From positions 41,957,527-42,021,526 of the forward strand of contig JAKTNV010000010.1 of NCBI GenBank assembly GCA_022747635.1: DNA of 64,000 nt. Reading direction: 5' to 3'. This DNA comes from Hetaerina americana. Lineage: Eukaryota; Arthropoda; Insecta; Odonata; Calopterygidae. The position numbers and the translations under genes are program-made. Shown here in pieces: positions 22,672 through 33,419 of the stretch (its first letter is position 1; every line of letters starts with the position of its first letter). The notes below the pieces were generated by a model. That model did no database searches and was not told where the DNA came from. It saw only the letters and a list, made by a program, of their open reading frames with translations.

Positions 22672-25600
22672 CTAAAGCTGCCCCATTAAACCGGTTGACC
22701 TTAAAAAACTTAAGACTCGGTTAATAGACCCAGAGTCATCCCCTAAAATATTTTTTAAGTCTCCCCTTATCTTCAACATGTCTCTGGCCCTTTGGTATGT
22801 TGTGCATTCCGTCAGGATATGTTTTATCGTCAGGGGTTGGAAACACTCATTGCAGCGGGGCTGTTCTTTTACCTCCGCAAAGAGGTACGAATGAGTGAGG
22901 GCAGAGTGTCCTATTCTCAGGCGCGTAATCATGACCTCTTCCCTCCGAATTTTCCGGATGGAAGAGGACCATGGTGAAACGACCGGTTTTATTGCCCTGA
23001 GTTTATTATTTTGCAGAGACTGCCAAGTCTCCTTCCACTGATGCAGGACCGAGTTCCGCAAGGCAGCCTTTACGTCCTCCATTGGAACCAAGGTGGAGTC
23101 GGTCTCGGGTTGTCGAAGGGCATCCTTCGCTGCCTGGTCAGCTTTTTCGTTACCTCTTATGCCGACGTGACCAGGAGTCCATATAAAGGAGACCCTGTTC
23201 CCCTTTCTCTGAAGGGACAACAGGGAATAATGGATCTCCTGGACTATCGGGTGCACAGGTGCAAAGACCGATATAGATTTTAGGGCGCTCAACGAGTCTG
23301 TGCAGATGAGGAAAGAGCCATTGCTTTCTTTTATTTCTCCTAGGGCCGTCCTTATGGCTGACAGCTCGGCTGTGAAAATGCTGCAAGAAGTGTGCAGTTT
23401 TTTCCTCACGACTCCATGGTAGTGGGACACGACCGCATAGGCACTTGCAGATTCTGACTTTGACCCGTCGGTGTAGACTGGGACAAAGTCAGAAAGTGAA
23501 CCGAGAACGGCACTGAAGAGCTGCTGGTATTCGGAATCGGTCGTCTTGGCTTTGCGGCGTGCACTGGAAATGAGTTTAATATCCGGCATTGGCGTTAACC
23601 AAGGCGGGTACTTAGCATAGGAGACGGGGCATACTTGAGGAAATGTAAAATTTACCGCGTTAATAAAATCATTAAAACGAACGGCAAAGGGCCTAGTTGC
23701 CCTTCTCCGCCTGTTAAATAAGTCTAAAAACCGTTGGTTAAAAACTATGTTAAAACAAGGGTGGATTGTCTCTGATAAAATTTTACAGGCATAGTTGCCC
23801 ATTAAAATCATCCTGCGGGTTTCCAACGGAGGCTCCCCTGCGTCTGCAAGTAAGCTTGGGACTGGGCTTGTTCTAAATGCCCCGGTGGCCAACCGTATCC
23901 CAGCATTGTGGACACATGTGAGTGGTCTCAAGTAAGACTCTCGTCCTGAGGAATACACTATGGAACCATAGTCCAGTTTGGATCGCACCAAGCCTCTATA
24001 CAATAAAAGCATGCTGGTGCGGTCTGCTCCCCAAGTGGAGTGAGTTAAAAACTTTAAAACGTTGAGGGTTTGGCGACACCTCTCACGTAACACGCGGATA
24101 TGCTCCCGCCAGTTCAGCTTTTGGTCCAGGATCATGCCGAGAAAGCGGACGGACTCCACAAATGGAAGAATCCTACCCAACAGGGTTAGGGTCGGGGTAA
24201 CGTGGTAACCGCGAAGACGGTGAAAGTGCACGCATTTCGTTTTCTCCATGGAGAAACGAAATCCGTTCTTTCGCGACCACTCTCCCAGTTTGTTTAGAGT
24301 CACCTGGGCTTGCCTGGAAGCGTTTGGCAGTCGTGTCGACCGGCAAAATATGGCTAGGTCGTCCACATAGAGCGATGCCATCACCGGGGCATTGATGCAT
24401 TCCACCACGTCGTTGATGGCGATGGCAAATAACGTCACGCTCAGTACTGAGCCCTGGGGTACCCCGTTCTCCTGTGTAAAAGATCGGGATAAGTGCTTCC
24501 CAGTCCTTACTTTAAAAAGGCGGTTGGTTAAAAAATTTCTGATAAATAGGGCCATGTTGCCTCTAAATCCCCACTTGTGGAGCGTGTTGAGGATTCTCCA
24601 TCGCCACACACTATCATAGGCCTTCTCCAGGTCGAAGAAGACTGCTATGACGTGTTGACGTTGGAGAAAGGCTTCCTGGATGAAGTTCTCAGTGCGAACC
24701 AGATGGTCTGTCGTGGACCTGCCACGCCGAAAGCCGCACTGAGCGTCGGAGAGCAGGTGTCGACTCTCCAAGCACCACATGAGACGTCGGTTTACCATCC
24801 GTTCCATCACCTTGCACAGGCAGCTGGTGAGAGATATCGGACGGTAGTTGTTCGGGTCATTTTTGCCCTGTTTTGGGATTGGTATCACGATGGACTCTCG
24901 CCAGGCATTTGGAAAACTGCCCTCGTTCCAGAGTTGGTTGAGGGTATTTAGGACCTCCCCAATCGCGGTTTCCGGAATGTTCCGGAGAAATGCGTTGTGG
25001 ATTTCGTCCGCCCCTGGCGAGGTGTAATGGGAGTCTTCGATGGCGGATTTAAGCTCCCACGACGTGAAAGGCTCATTGTAATATTCGCTGGTAGGACCTG
25101 CACCGAAATTGAGAGGGACACTCTCGCATCGCCTCTTCAGGTGCGCAAAGTCCGCGGCATAGCCCTCGTCACTGCTATTGGCCGCGAACTGACTGGCAAA
25201 TATGTTGCTTATTTCGGCAGGTGAATTAACCACCCGGCCAGCAACAAGCAATGGCGAGATGACAAATGTTCCCTTGGACCCGGAGATTTTCTTCACTTTG
25301 TCCCATACCTGACCAAGCGGCGTGCGATGGTTGATGGTAGAGACGTATTCTATCCAGGAAGCCCTCTTGGCCTCCTTCACGGCCCTTCGAGCTCGCGCTC
25401 TCAGGCGGCGGTACGATGCCAGATTAGTTGCCGTGGGATATTTTCTAAAAATATTCAATGCTTTTTTCCTCGCCCGAATCGCCCGGTCGCATTCCCCGTT
25501 CCACCAAGGGACAGGAGCTCGATTAATATTCCCGGACGTACGAGGGATACTTTTGGTAGCTGCCGCCAACAGCGTTGAACTTAGTTTATCGACGTTGTGC

Positions 25601-26367
25601 AACGCGTCGAAACTTGCGTCGTGTTTATATGTAAACGTACGCTTGAAAAGTGGCCAGTCCGCACGGTTAATACGCCACTTTTCCGGAGGTTTTGAAATGG
25701 TGGGCGAAGAGTCTTCTTTAACGAGTAGAAGAGGAAAATGGTCACTCCCACAGAGATCGTTGTGGGTGGACATTTTCAGCTTTGGGGCTAGACTTCTCGA
25801 GCATAGACAAAGATCTATTGCTGAGAATTCCCCATTGAAGCTGTTAAAACGGGTTTTTTCGCCGCTATTTAAAAAAAACAGGTTAAAATCCTCAATAAAG
25901 TTGGATAAAATTCGACCTCTTCTATTACTTTGGGTTTCTGGCCCTCCCCAGAGAGGATCATGGGCATTAAAATCTCCCATCAAAATGAACGGCTGAGGAA
26001 GCTGGTGGACAAGGGCTTCAAGGTTCAGGCGGGTCACCGGTGCACCCTCTGGCAGATACACGTTGCATAACGTCATCCTCTCAGGGGTGTGCACCGTGAC
26101 AGCGACGGCCTGGAATGGAGAGTTCAGTTGGACTCGCGAGGTGTAAAGGGCCTCACGGGCCGCAACTGCTACTCCCCCTTGGGCTCGTTGGCCACTTAGG
26201 TCATCCATTCTAAAAACAGTGAACCCCTTCAGAATACCCTTATCTTCAGCCTTAAAATGGGTCTCTTGGAGACAAATACAAGAGGGTTTAAAATCTTGGA
26301 TTAAAATGGCCAGCTCCTCCTTGTGCCGATAAAAGCCATTGCAGTTCCACTGCAGAATGGAACACAT
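22672..26367 (-). CDS. LINE ORF2 polyprotein, open (copy F, 1231 aa)
   Basis: Open from the ATG at 26365-26367. It is two residues shorter than the other copies because of a six-base in-frame deletion near 24865, which turns GKDKNDPNN into GKNDPNN just before the first RT motif (NNYRPISLTS). Endonuclease residues (Asn8, Glu35, Asp132, Asn134, SDH near 208), RT motif A (FDLEKAYD), YVDD, RNase H residues and the C-terminal CCHC are all visible. Since ORF1 of the same copy is decapitated, this unit could act only in trans or as a second source of RT. It has the FINAV/VCPV markers shared with copy D. Confidence 0.9.
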   Translation of the reverse strand: MCSILQWNCNGFYRHKEELAILIQDFKPSCICLQETHFKAEDKGILKGFTVFRMDDLSGQRAQGGVAVAAREALYTSRVQLNSPFQAVAVTVHTPERMTLCNVYLPEGAPVTRLNLEALVHQLPQPFILMGDFNAHDPLWGGPETQSNRRGRILSNFIEDFNLFFLNSGEKTRFNSFNGEFSAIDLCLCSRSLAPKLKMSTHNDLCGSDHFPLLLVKEDSSPTISKPPEKWRINRADWPLFKRTFTYKHDASFDALHNVDKLSSTLLAAATKSIPRTSGNINRAPVPWWNGECDRAIRARKKALNIFRKYPTATNLASYRRLRARARRAVKEAKRASWIEYVSTINHRTPLGQVWDKVKKISGSKGTFVISPLLVAGRVVNSPAEISNIFASQFAANSSDEGYAADFAHLKRRCESVPLNFGAGPTSEYYNEPFTSWELKSAIEDSHYTSPGADEIHNAFLRNIPETAIGEVLNTLNQLWNEGSFPNAWRESIVIPIPKQGKNDPNNYRPISLTSCLCKVMERMVNRRLMWCLESRHLLSDAQCGFRRGRSTTDHLVRTENFIQEAFLQRQHVIAVFFDLEKAYDSVWRWRILNTLHKWGFRGNMALFIRNFLTNRLFKVRTGKHLSRSFTQENGVPQGSVLSVTLFAIAINDVVECINAPVMASLYVDDLAIFCRSTRLPNASRQAQVTLNKLGEWSRKNGFRFSMEKTKCVHFHRLRGYHVTPTLTLLGRILPFVESVRFLGMILDQKLNWREHIRVLRERCRQTLNVLKFLTHSTWGADRTSMLLLYRGLVRSKLDYGSIVYSSGRESYLRPLTCVHNAGIRLATGAFRTSPVPSLLADAGEPPLETRRMILMGNYACKILSETIHPCFNIVFNQRFLDLFNRRRRATRPFAVRFNDFINAVNFTFPQVCPVSYAKYPPWLTPMPDIKLISSARRKAKTTDSEYQQLFSAVLGSLSDFVPVYTDGSKSESASAYAVVSHYHGVVRKKLHTSCSIFTAELSAIRTALGEIKESNGSFLICTDSLSALKSISVFAPVHPIVQEIHYSLLSLQRKGNRVSFIWTPGHVGIRGNEKADQAAKDALRQPETDSTLVPMEDVKAALRNSVLHQWKETWQSLQNNKLRAIKPVVSPWSSSIRKIRREEVMITRLRIGHSALTHSYLFAEVKEQPRCNECFQPLTIKHILTECTTYQRARDMLKIRGDLKNILGDDSGSINRVLSFLRSTGLMGQL

Positions 26368-26449
26368 TTAAAGTGTTAAATTAAAATAAATAAATAAATA
26401 TATAAATAAAAGAGATGACTTAAAAGGGAGATGACCAACTCTATTGAGG

Positions 26450-27177
26450 TTATCGCTTGAAGCGATGTTTCCTCTTCCACTCGTTTGCGAAGACCTCAGT
26501 ATCAGAGATACTCTGGTCCTCTTCAATTACCTCCGGCTTCTTTGGCTTGACTGGAGGCGGCGGGGAAGGTGTGTTCTCACGCCCTTTTGGCGTGTTCCCC
26601 TTGGTGGTTTTTAGTGGGCTCTTCTTTGAAGGGCCCACAGGAGTAGGTGGCTCCTTGTCCACCTTACTCTTTCCATCCTTCACCCTTTTTGGTTTAGGCA
26701 CTTGCGTGGTTTCTATTGGGGATTCTTTCGGGATCTCTGTCTGCGTGGCGATGGTACACTTTACACATTGCGTGGTTGCAACGGAAGCAAAGGACCGGGA
26801 GAAAGTTGGAGCGATTAGCGCCCTGTATTTTCTCCTCGCTTCCGCATATGGGATTTTTTCAAGGGTTTTTATCTCCATGACTTTCCTCTCTTCTTTCATC
26901 TTCGGGCAATCACGAGAGTACACTGGGTGTGTACCCTCGCAATTGACACAAAGAGGTTCCGAAGAGCACTCTTTATCCTCGTGCGCGTCTTTGCCACAGC
27001 TCGGGCAGGTGGCCTTGCCCTCGCAGCGCGACGCGACATGGCCGAACCGTTGGCATTTGAAACAACGCACGGGATTTGGGATGAATGGCCTCACTGGTAC
27101 CGATTCATAGCCCACAAACACCTTGTCGGGTAGTCTATCACGCGCAAACGTCAAGATCACGGAGGTGCTGTTTACGT
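26450..27177 (-). pseudogene. LINE ORF1 of copy F, 5' truncated
   Basis: The reading frame covers about residue 148 to the C-terminus, including all three zinc knuckles, but has no start codon of its own. Upstream it runs into the 3' end of copy G. The second knuckle reads CPSCGKD instead of CPRCGKD. The cysteines and histidine are kept. Confidence 0.9.
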
Positions 27178-27387
27178 AGTAGTAGTTTTAGGGGTTTGTA
27201 GGGTGCGTCGACAGCTATGGTCATTTTGCACCACTGTCATTACGTAAAACTTATGTTCCTTTTAAACTAGGAATAAGTAAACAAATAAATACGAATAAAT
27301 ATATAAATAAATAAAATTAAAAAAAAAAAAAACAGATAAAAAAGGAAAATGCTAAAATCAAAAGCATTAAAATTATGAGCTCCAAAG

Positions 27388-30300
27388 CTAAAGCTGCCCC
27401 ATTAAACCGGTTGACCTTAAAAAACTTAAGACTCGGTTTATAGACCCAGAGTCATCCCCTAAAATATTTCTTAAGTCTCCCCTTATCTTCAACATGTCTC
27501 TGGCCCTTTGGTATGTTGTACATTCCGTCAGGATATGTTTTATCGTCAGGGGTTGGAGGCACTCATTGCAGCGGGGCTGTTCTTTTACCTCCGCAAAGAG
27601 GTACGAATGAGTGAGGGCAGAGTGTCCTATTCTCAGGCGCGTAATCATGACCTCTTCCCTCCGAATGCTCCGGATGGAAGAGGACCATGGGGAAACGACC
27701 GGTTTTATTGCCCTGAGTTTATTATTTTGCAGAGACTGCCAAGTCTCCTTCCACTGATGCAGGACCGAGTTCCGCAAGGCGGCCTTCACGTCCTCCATTG
27801 GAACCAAGGTGGAGTCGGTCTCGGGTTGTCGAAGGGCATCCTTCGCTGCCTGGTCAGCTTTTTCATTGCCTCTTATGCCGACGTGACCAGGAGTCCATAT
27901 AAAGGAGACCCTGTTCCCCTTTCTCTGAAGGGACAACAGGGTATAATGGATCTCCTGGACTATCGGGTGCACAGGTGCAAAGACCGATAAAGATTTTAGG
28001 GCGCTCAACGAGTCGGTGCAGATGAGGAAAGAGCCATTGCTTTCTTTTATTTCTCCTAGGGCCGTCCTTATGGCTGACAGCTCGGCTGTGAAAATGCTGC
28101 AAGAAGTGTGCAGTTTTTTCCTCACGACTCCATGGTAGTGGGACACGACCGCATAGGCACATGCAGATTCTGACTTTGACCCGTCGGTGTAGACTGGGAC
28201 GAAGTCAGAAAGTGAGCTGAGGACGGCACTAAAGAGCTGCTGGTATTCGGAATCGGTCGTCTTGGCTTTGCGGCGTGCACTGGCAATGAGTTTAATATCC
28301 GGCATTGGTGTTAACCAAGGCGGATACTTAGCATAGGAGACGGGGCATATTTGAGGAAATGTAAAATTTACCTCATTAATAAAATCATTAAAACGAACGG
28401 CAAAGGGCCTAGTTGCCCTTCTCCGCCTGTTAAATAAGTCTAAAAACCGTTGGTTAAAAACTATGTTAAAACAAGGGTGGATTGTATCCGATAAAATTTT
28501 ACAGGCATAGTTGCCCATTAAAATCAACCTGCGGGTTTCCAACGGAGGCTCCCCTGCGTCTGCAAGTAAGCTTGGGACTGGGCTTGTTCTAAATGCCCCG
28601 GTGGCCAACCGTATCCCAGCATTGTGGACACATGTGAGTGGTCTCAAGTAAGACTCTCGTCCTGAGGAATACACTATGGAACCATAGTCCAGTTTGGATC
28701 GCACCAAGCCTCTGTACAATAAAAGCATGGTGGTGCGGTCTGCTCCCCAAGTGGAGTGAGTTAAAAACTTTAAAACGTTGAGGGTTTGGCGACACCTCTC
28801 GCGTAACACGCGGATATGCTCCCGCCAGTTCAGCTTTTGGTCCAGGATCATGCCGAGAAAGCGGACGGACTCCACAAATGGAAGAATCCTACCCAACAGG
28901 GTTAGGGTCGGGGTAACGTGGTAACCGCGAAGACGGTGAAAGTGCACGCATTTCGTTTTCTCCATGGAGAAACGAAATCCGTTCTTTCTCGACCACTCTC
29001 CCAGTTTGTTTAGAGTCACCTGGGCTTGCCTGGAAGCGTTTGGCAGTCGTGTCGACCGGCAAAATATGGCTAAGTCGACCACATAGAGCGATGCCATCAC
29101 CGGGGTATTGATGCATTCCACCACGTCGTTGATGGCGATGGCAAATAACGTCACGCTCAGTACTGAGCCCTGGGGTACCCCGTTCTCCTGTGTAAAAGAT
29201 CGGGAAAAGTGCTTCCCAGTCCTTACTTTAAAAAGGCGGTTAGTTAAAAAATTTCTGATAAATAGGGCCATGTTGCCTCTAAATCCCCACTTGTGGAGCG
29301 TGTTGAGGATTCTCCATCGCCACACACTATCATAGGCCTTCTCCAGGTCGAAAAAGACTGCTATGACGTGTTGACGGTGGAGAAAGGCTTCCTGGATGAA
29401 GTTCTCAGTGCGCACCAGATGGTCTGTCGTGGACCTGCCACGCCGAAAGCCGCACTGAGCGTCGGAGAGCAGGTGACGACTCTCCAAGCACCACATGAGA
29501 CGTCGGTTTACCATCCGTTCCATCACCTTGCACAGGCAGCTGGTGAGAGATATGGGACGGTAGTTGTTCGGGTCATTTTTGTCCTTGCCCTGTTTTGGGA
29601 TTGGTATCACGATGGACTCTCGCCAGGCATTTGGAAAACTGCCCTCGTTCCAAAGTTGGTTGAGGGTATTTAGGACCTCCCCAATCGCAGTTTCCGGAAT
29701 GTTCCGGAGAAATGCGTTGTGGATTTCGTCCGCCCCTGGCGAGGTGTAATGGGAGTCTTCGATGGCGGATTTAAGCTCCCAGGACGTGAAAGGCTCATTG
29801 TAATATTCGGTTGTAGGACCTGCACCGAAATTGAGAGGGACACTCTCGCATCGCCTCTTCAGGTTCGCAAAGTCCGCGGCATAGCCCTCGTCACTGCTAT
29901 TGGCCGCGAACTGACTGGCAAATATGTTGCTTATTTCGGCAGGTGAATTAACCACCCGGCCAGCAACAAGCAATGGCGAGATGACAAATGAGCCCTTGGA
30001 CCCGGAGATTTTCTTGACTTTGTCCCATACCTGACCAAGCGGCGTGCGGTGGTTGATGGTAGAGACGTATTCTATCCAGGAAGCCCTCTTGGCCTCCTTC
30101 ACGGCCCTTCGAGCTCGCGCTCTCAGGCGGCGGTACGATGCCAGATTAGTTGCCGTGGGATATTTTCTAAAAATATTCAATGCTTTTTTCCTCGCCCGAA
30201 TCGCCCGGTCGCATTCCCCGTTCCACCAAGGGACAGGAGCTCGATTAATATTCCCGGACGTACGAGGGATACTTTTGGTAGCTGCCACCAACAGCGTTGA

Positions 30301-31089
30301 ACTTAGTTTATCGACGTTGTGCAACGCGTCGAAACTTGCGTCGTGTTTATATGTAAACGTACGCTTGAAAAGTGGCCAGTCCGCACGGTTAATACGCCAC
30401 TTTTCCGGAGGTTTTGAAATGGTGGGCGAAGAGTCTTCTTTAACGAGTAGAAGAGGAAAATGGTCACTCCCACAGAGATCGTTGTGGGTGGACATTTTCA
30501 GCTTTGGGGCTAGACTTCTCGAGCATAGACAAAGATCTATTGCTGAGAATTCCCCATTGAAGCTGTTAAACCGGGTTTTTTCGCCGCTATTTAATAAAAA
30601 CAGGTTAAAATCCTCAATAAAGTTGGATAAAATTCGACCTCTCCTATTGCTTTGGGTTTCTGGCCCTCCCCAGAGAGGATCATGGGCATTAAAATCTCCC
30701 ATCAAAATGAACGGCTGAGGAAGCTGGTGGACAAGGGCTTCAAGGTTCAGGCGGGTCACCGGTGCACCCTCTGGCAGATACACGTTGCATAACGTCATCC
30801 TCTCAGGGGTGTGCACCGTGACAGCGACGGCCTGGAATGGAGAGTTCAGTTGGACTCGCGAGGTGTAAAGGGCCTCACGGGCCGCAACTGCTACTCCCCC
30901 TTGGGCTCGTTGGCCACTTAGGTCATCCATTCTAATAACAGTGAACCCCTTCAGAATACCCTTATCTTCAGCCTTAAAATGGGTCTCTTGGAGACAAATA
31001 CAAGAGGGTTTAAAATCTTGGATTAAAATGGCCAGCTCCTCCTTGTGCCGATAAAAACCATTGCAGTTCCACTGCAGAATGGAACACAT
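27388..31089 (-). CDS. LINE ORF2 polyprotein, open but RT active-site Asp replaced (copy G)
   Basis: The frame is 1233 codons with no stop from the ATG at 31087-31089, so it looks intact by length. Codon 671 (29077-29079) is GTC, so the reverse-transcriptase motif reads YVVD instead of YVDD in every other copy. The first Asp of this motif binds catalytic metal in all studied reverse transcriptases, and the protein is therefore expected to lack polymerase activity. Endonuclease and RNase H catalytic residues are unchanged. Other private changes include A662T (INTPVM) and FSRSF for LSRSF. Confidence 0.92.
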   Translation of the reverse strand: MCSILQWNCNGFYRHKEELAILIQDFKPSCICLQETHFKAEDKGILKGFTVIRMDDLSGQRAQGGVAVAAREALYTSRVQLNSPFQAVAVTVHTPERMTLCNVYLPEGAPVTRLNLEALVHQLPQPFILMGDFNAHDPLWGGPETQSNRRGRILSNFIEDFNLFLLNSGEKTRFNSFNGEFSAIDLCLCSRSLAPKLKMSTHNDLCGSDHFPLLLVKEDSSPTISKPPEKWRINRADWPLFKRTFTYKHDASFDALHNVDKLSSTLLVAATKSIPRTSGNINRAPVPWWNGECDRAIRARKKALNIFRKYPTATNLASYRRLRARARRAVKEAKRASWIEYVSTINHRTPLGQVWDKVKKISGSKGSFVISPLLVAGRVVNSPAEISNIFASQFAANSSDEGYAADFANLKRRCESVPLNFGAGPTTEYYNEPFTSWELKSAIEDSHYTSPGADEIHNAFLRNIPETAIGEVLNTLNQLWNEGSFPNAWRESIVIPIPKQGKDKNDPNNYRPISLTSCLCKVMERMVNRRLMWCLESRHLLSDAQCGFRRGRSTTDHLVRTENFIQEAFLHRQHVIAVFFDLEKAYDSVWRWRILNTLHKWGFRGNMALFIRNFLTNRLFKVRTGKHFSRSFTQENGVPQGSVLSVTLFAIAINDVVECINTPVMASLYVVDLAIFCRSTRLPNASRQAQVTLNKLGEWSRKNGFRFSMEKTKCVHFHRLRGYHVTPTLTLLGRILPFVESVRFLGMILDQKLNWREHIRVLRERCRQTLNVLKFLTHSTWGADRTTMLLLYRGLVRSKLDYGSIVYSSGRESYLRPLTCVHNAGIRLATGAFRTSPVPSLLADAGEPPLETRRLILMGNYACKILSDTIHPCFNIVFNQRFLDLFNRRRRATRPFAVRFNDFINEVNFTFPQICPVSYAKYPPWLTPMPDIKLIASARRKAKTTDSEYQQLFSAVLSSLSDFVPVYTDGSKSESACAYAVVSHYHGVVRKKLHTSCSIFTAELSAIRTALGEIKESNGSFLICTDSLSALKSLSVFAPVHPIVQEIHYTLLSLQRKGNRVSFIWTPGHVGIRGNEKADQAAKDALRQPETDSTLVPMEDVKAALRNSVLHQWKETWQSLQNNKLRAIKPVVSPWSSSIRSIRREEVMITRLRIGHSALTHSYLFAEVKEQPRCNECLQPLTIKHILTECTTYQRARDMLKIRGDLRNILGDDSGSINRVLSFLRSTGLMGQL

Positions 31090-31169
31090 TTAGTGTTAAA
31101 TTAAAATAAATAAATAAATATATAAATAAATAAGATGACTAAAAAGGGAGATGACCAACTCTATTGAGG

Positions 31170-32336
31170 TTATCGCTTGATGCGATGTTTCCTCTTCCAC
31201 TCGTTTGCGAAGACCTCAGTATCAGAGATACTCTGGTCCTCTTCAATTACCTCCGGCTTCTTTGGCTTCACTGGAGGCGGCGGGGAAGGTGTATTCTCAC
31301 GCCCTTTTGGCGTGTTCCCCTTGGTGGTTTTTAGTGGGCTCTTCTTTGAAGGGCCCACAGGAGTAGGTGGCTCCTTGTCCACCTTACTCTTTCCATCCTT
31401 CACCCTTTTTGGTTTAGGCACTTGCGTGGTTTCAATTGGGGATTCTTTCGGTATCTCCGTCTGCGTGGCGATGGTACACTTTACACATTGCGTGGTTGCA
31501 ACGGAAGCAAAGGACCGGGAGAAAGTTGGAGCGATTAGCGCCCTGTATTTTCTCCTCGCTTCCGCATATGGGATTTTTTCCAGTGTTTTTATCTCCATGA
31601 CTTTCCTCTCTTCTTTCATCTTCGGGCAATCACGAGAGTACACTGGGTGTGTACCCTCGCAATTCACACAAAGAGTTTCCGAAGAGCACTCTTTATCCTC
31701 GTGCGCGTCTTTGCCGCAGCGCGGGCAGGTGGCCTTGCCCTCGCAGCGCGACGCGACATGGCCGAACCGTTGGCATTTGAAACAACGCACGGGATTTGGG
31801 ATGAATGGCCTCACTGGTACCGATTCATAGCCCACAAACACCTTGTCGGGTAGTCTATCACGCGCAAACGTCAAGATCACGGAGGTGCTGTTTACGTTTT
31901 CTCCGTTGCGCCTTGTGGTGAGTCGACGACAATCAGTCACTCCCTGAGAGAACATTTCTCTCTTGATTTCTTCGATGTCCACGTATAGAAGGTCGTAGTG
32001 ACTGATGACTCCCCGACAGGTGTTAAGAGTGCGGTGCACCTCCACCTTAATCGGAATGTCATGGAGCGTTCCCATAGCAAGTAGTTTTTCGCTCTGTGTG
32101 TCGTTCAGGGTCTCTATAAGTAGTGTACCATCCCTGAGCTTCTTCACGCTCTTTGGGTCCCCAGGCACAATCTGTGATAACACTCTGCGAATTAAGAAGG
32201 GAGAAACCTTTTTCAAGGTCTCACCTTCCTTTGCACAAGACATAATTAAATAGCGCTTACATGCGTCGATACACTTTTCTCCCCCGCCGGTGTCCGGACG
32301 GGATCTTTTTAGTGGTGGAAAGGGTTTTTCCTCCAT
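31170..32336 (-). CDS. LINE ORF1, gag-like zinc-knuckle protein (copy G)
   Basis: An open 388-codon frame with its ATG at 32334-32336. All three knuckles are conserved. Private changes are CIDACK for CIGACK (Gly24Asp) and KHRIKR for KHRFKR at the very end. The marker set is AKEG/AMGT/IETT. Confidence 0.85.
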   Translation of the reverse strand: MEEKPFPPLKRSRPDTGGGEKCIDACKRYLIMSCAKEGETLKKVSPFLIRRVLSQIVPGDPKSVKKLRDGTLLIETLNDTQSEKLLAMGTLHDIPIKVEVHRTLNTCRGVISHYDLLYVDIEEIKREMFSQGVTDCRRLTTRRNGENVNSTSVILTFARDRLPDKVFVGYESVPVRPFIPNPVRCFKCQRFGHVASRCEGKATCPRCGKDAHEDKECSSETLCVNCEGTHPVYSRDCPKMKEERKVMEIKTLEKIPYAEARRKYRALIAPTFSRSFASVATTQCVKCTIATQTEIPKESPIETTQVPKPKRVKDGKSKVDKEPPTPVGPSKKSPLKTTKGNTPKGRENTPSPPPPVKPKKPEVIEEDQSISDTEVFANEWKRKHRIKR

Positions 32337-32935
32337 AATAAGAAATGATTCGTCCCTCGGCCTCCCCACCCGCCACGGAGCCACACATTTGGGACGCCAC
32401 TCCGCCAAACCGGAGCGGTCGCCAGGGCTAACTCGAGGGATATAGCGCTTCTGGAGTGGTTGTCTGTTTCGGGGTGGATCTTCGGTGCAAGGGCCCACCA
32501 AAACCCTTACATCTCCGACCTCCCTACGCAGACCCCCACAACCTTGGCACTCGCCACCGGAGCGAAAACGCGACGGAAGCCGATTGACCGGGAGTGGCTA
32601 GCTCCCGGCCTCCCGTTTACACGAAATCCGGGGCCGAAGAGGGGTATCACTCCCCGGTCCATACAGGGCATCCGACACCCTGCTGGGAACCAGAAAGCTC
32701 ACCCTCCAGGATCCCCTTTTCTCCCTTACGGGTCTCCAGGCACGGCAAACACCTGGGCGGATCGCAGGCCAGATGGTATGGCCGCTCACAGACAGTGGAT
32801 CCACAGCACTGTCCGGACGCATCCCTTGCTGGCTTGGGGTTTGTTTTCGGGGTTTTCTCCCCGCCCTTTTAGTCGCCTCTTACGACAAGCAGGGATACTG
32901 CGGGAGTATTCTCTAACCCCCTACCCGCAGGGGGG

Positions 32936-32946
32936 GCAACAACTGT
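32936..32946. repeat. Target site duplication of compound insertion F-G, right
   Basis: GCAACAACTGT, identical to 22457-22467. Confidence 0.9.
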
Positions 32947-33419
32947 GCCAGCAATTTTTTTCCACATGGAATTTCCTTAGTATTGTGATTTAATGGAAAA
33001 CATGACATACTATACGTAATAATTCGGAAAGGAACTATGATAGATTATCTCATTTTCCTTGTTAGTCTATATTTATTATAACGAGTAAAAGAGTATTAAA
33101 ACTTCATAGTACATATATACTATTAATTCTAATTGACATGTATATTCATGTATTTAAATGATAATTCTTTGGATGTAAATGCCGACAGCTCCTCCTTCAG
33201 TATTCGGTGATGTGTTAGTAGTAGTAGTAGTTTAAGGGGTTTGTAGGGTGCGTCGACAGCTATGGTCATTTTGCACCACTGTCATTACGTAAAACTTATG
33301 TTCCTTTTAAACTAGGAATAGGTAAACAGATAAATACGAATAAATATATAAATAAATAAAATAGACAAAAAAAAAGGAAAATGCTAAAATCAAAAGCATT
33401 AAAATTATGCGCTCCGAAG

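Larger units (their letters stand above)
22467..27177 (-). mobile_element. LINE copy F, 5' truncated, first unit of the F-G array
   Basis: The 3' tail, 3' UTR, complete ORF2, spacer and C-terminal 60 percent of ORF1 are present. The copy then ends within GCTGTTTACG (ORF1 codons VNS, about 148-150) and is joined directly to the (TAG)n of copy G. The 5' UTR and the ORF1 N-terminus are absent and do not reappear on the far side of G. Confidence 0.94.
27177..32935 (-). mobile_element. LINE copy G, full-length unit of the F-G array
   Basis: Complete from three TAG repeats at 27177-27185 to the 5' G-run, and followed directly by the right-hand TSD. The 3' UTR and ORF1 markers are of the D type, while central ORF2 markers (FINEV, ICPV) are of the B/H/I type, so it is a mosaic. 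The ORF1-ORF2 spacer has a two-base deletion next to the ORF2 start. Confidence 0.94.

Noticed and set aside
27177..32935. Copy G as a separate insertion into copy F
   Set aside because: No TSD of its own is seen at the F/G joint, and the missing 5' part of F does not appear after G; the genomic TSD does.
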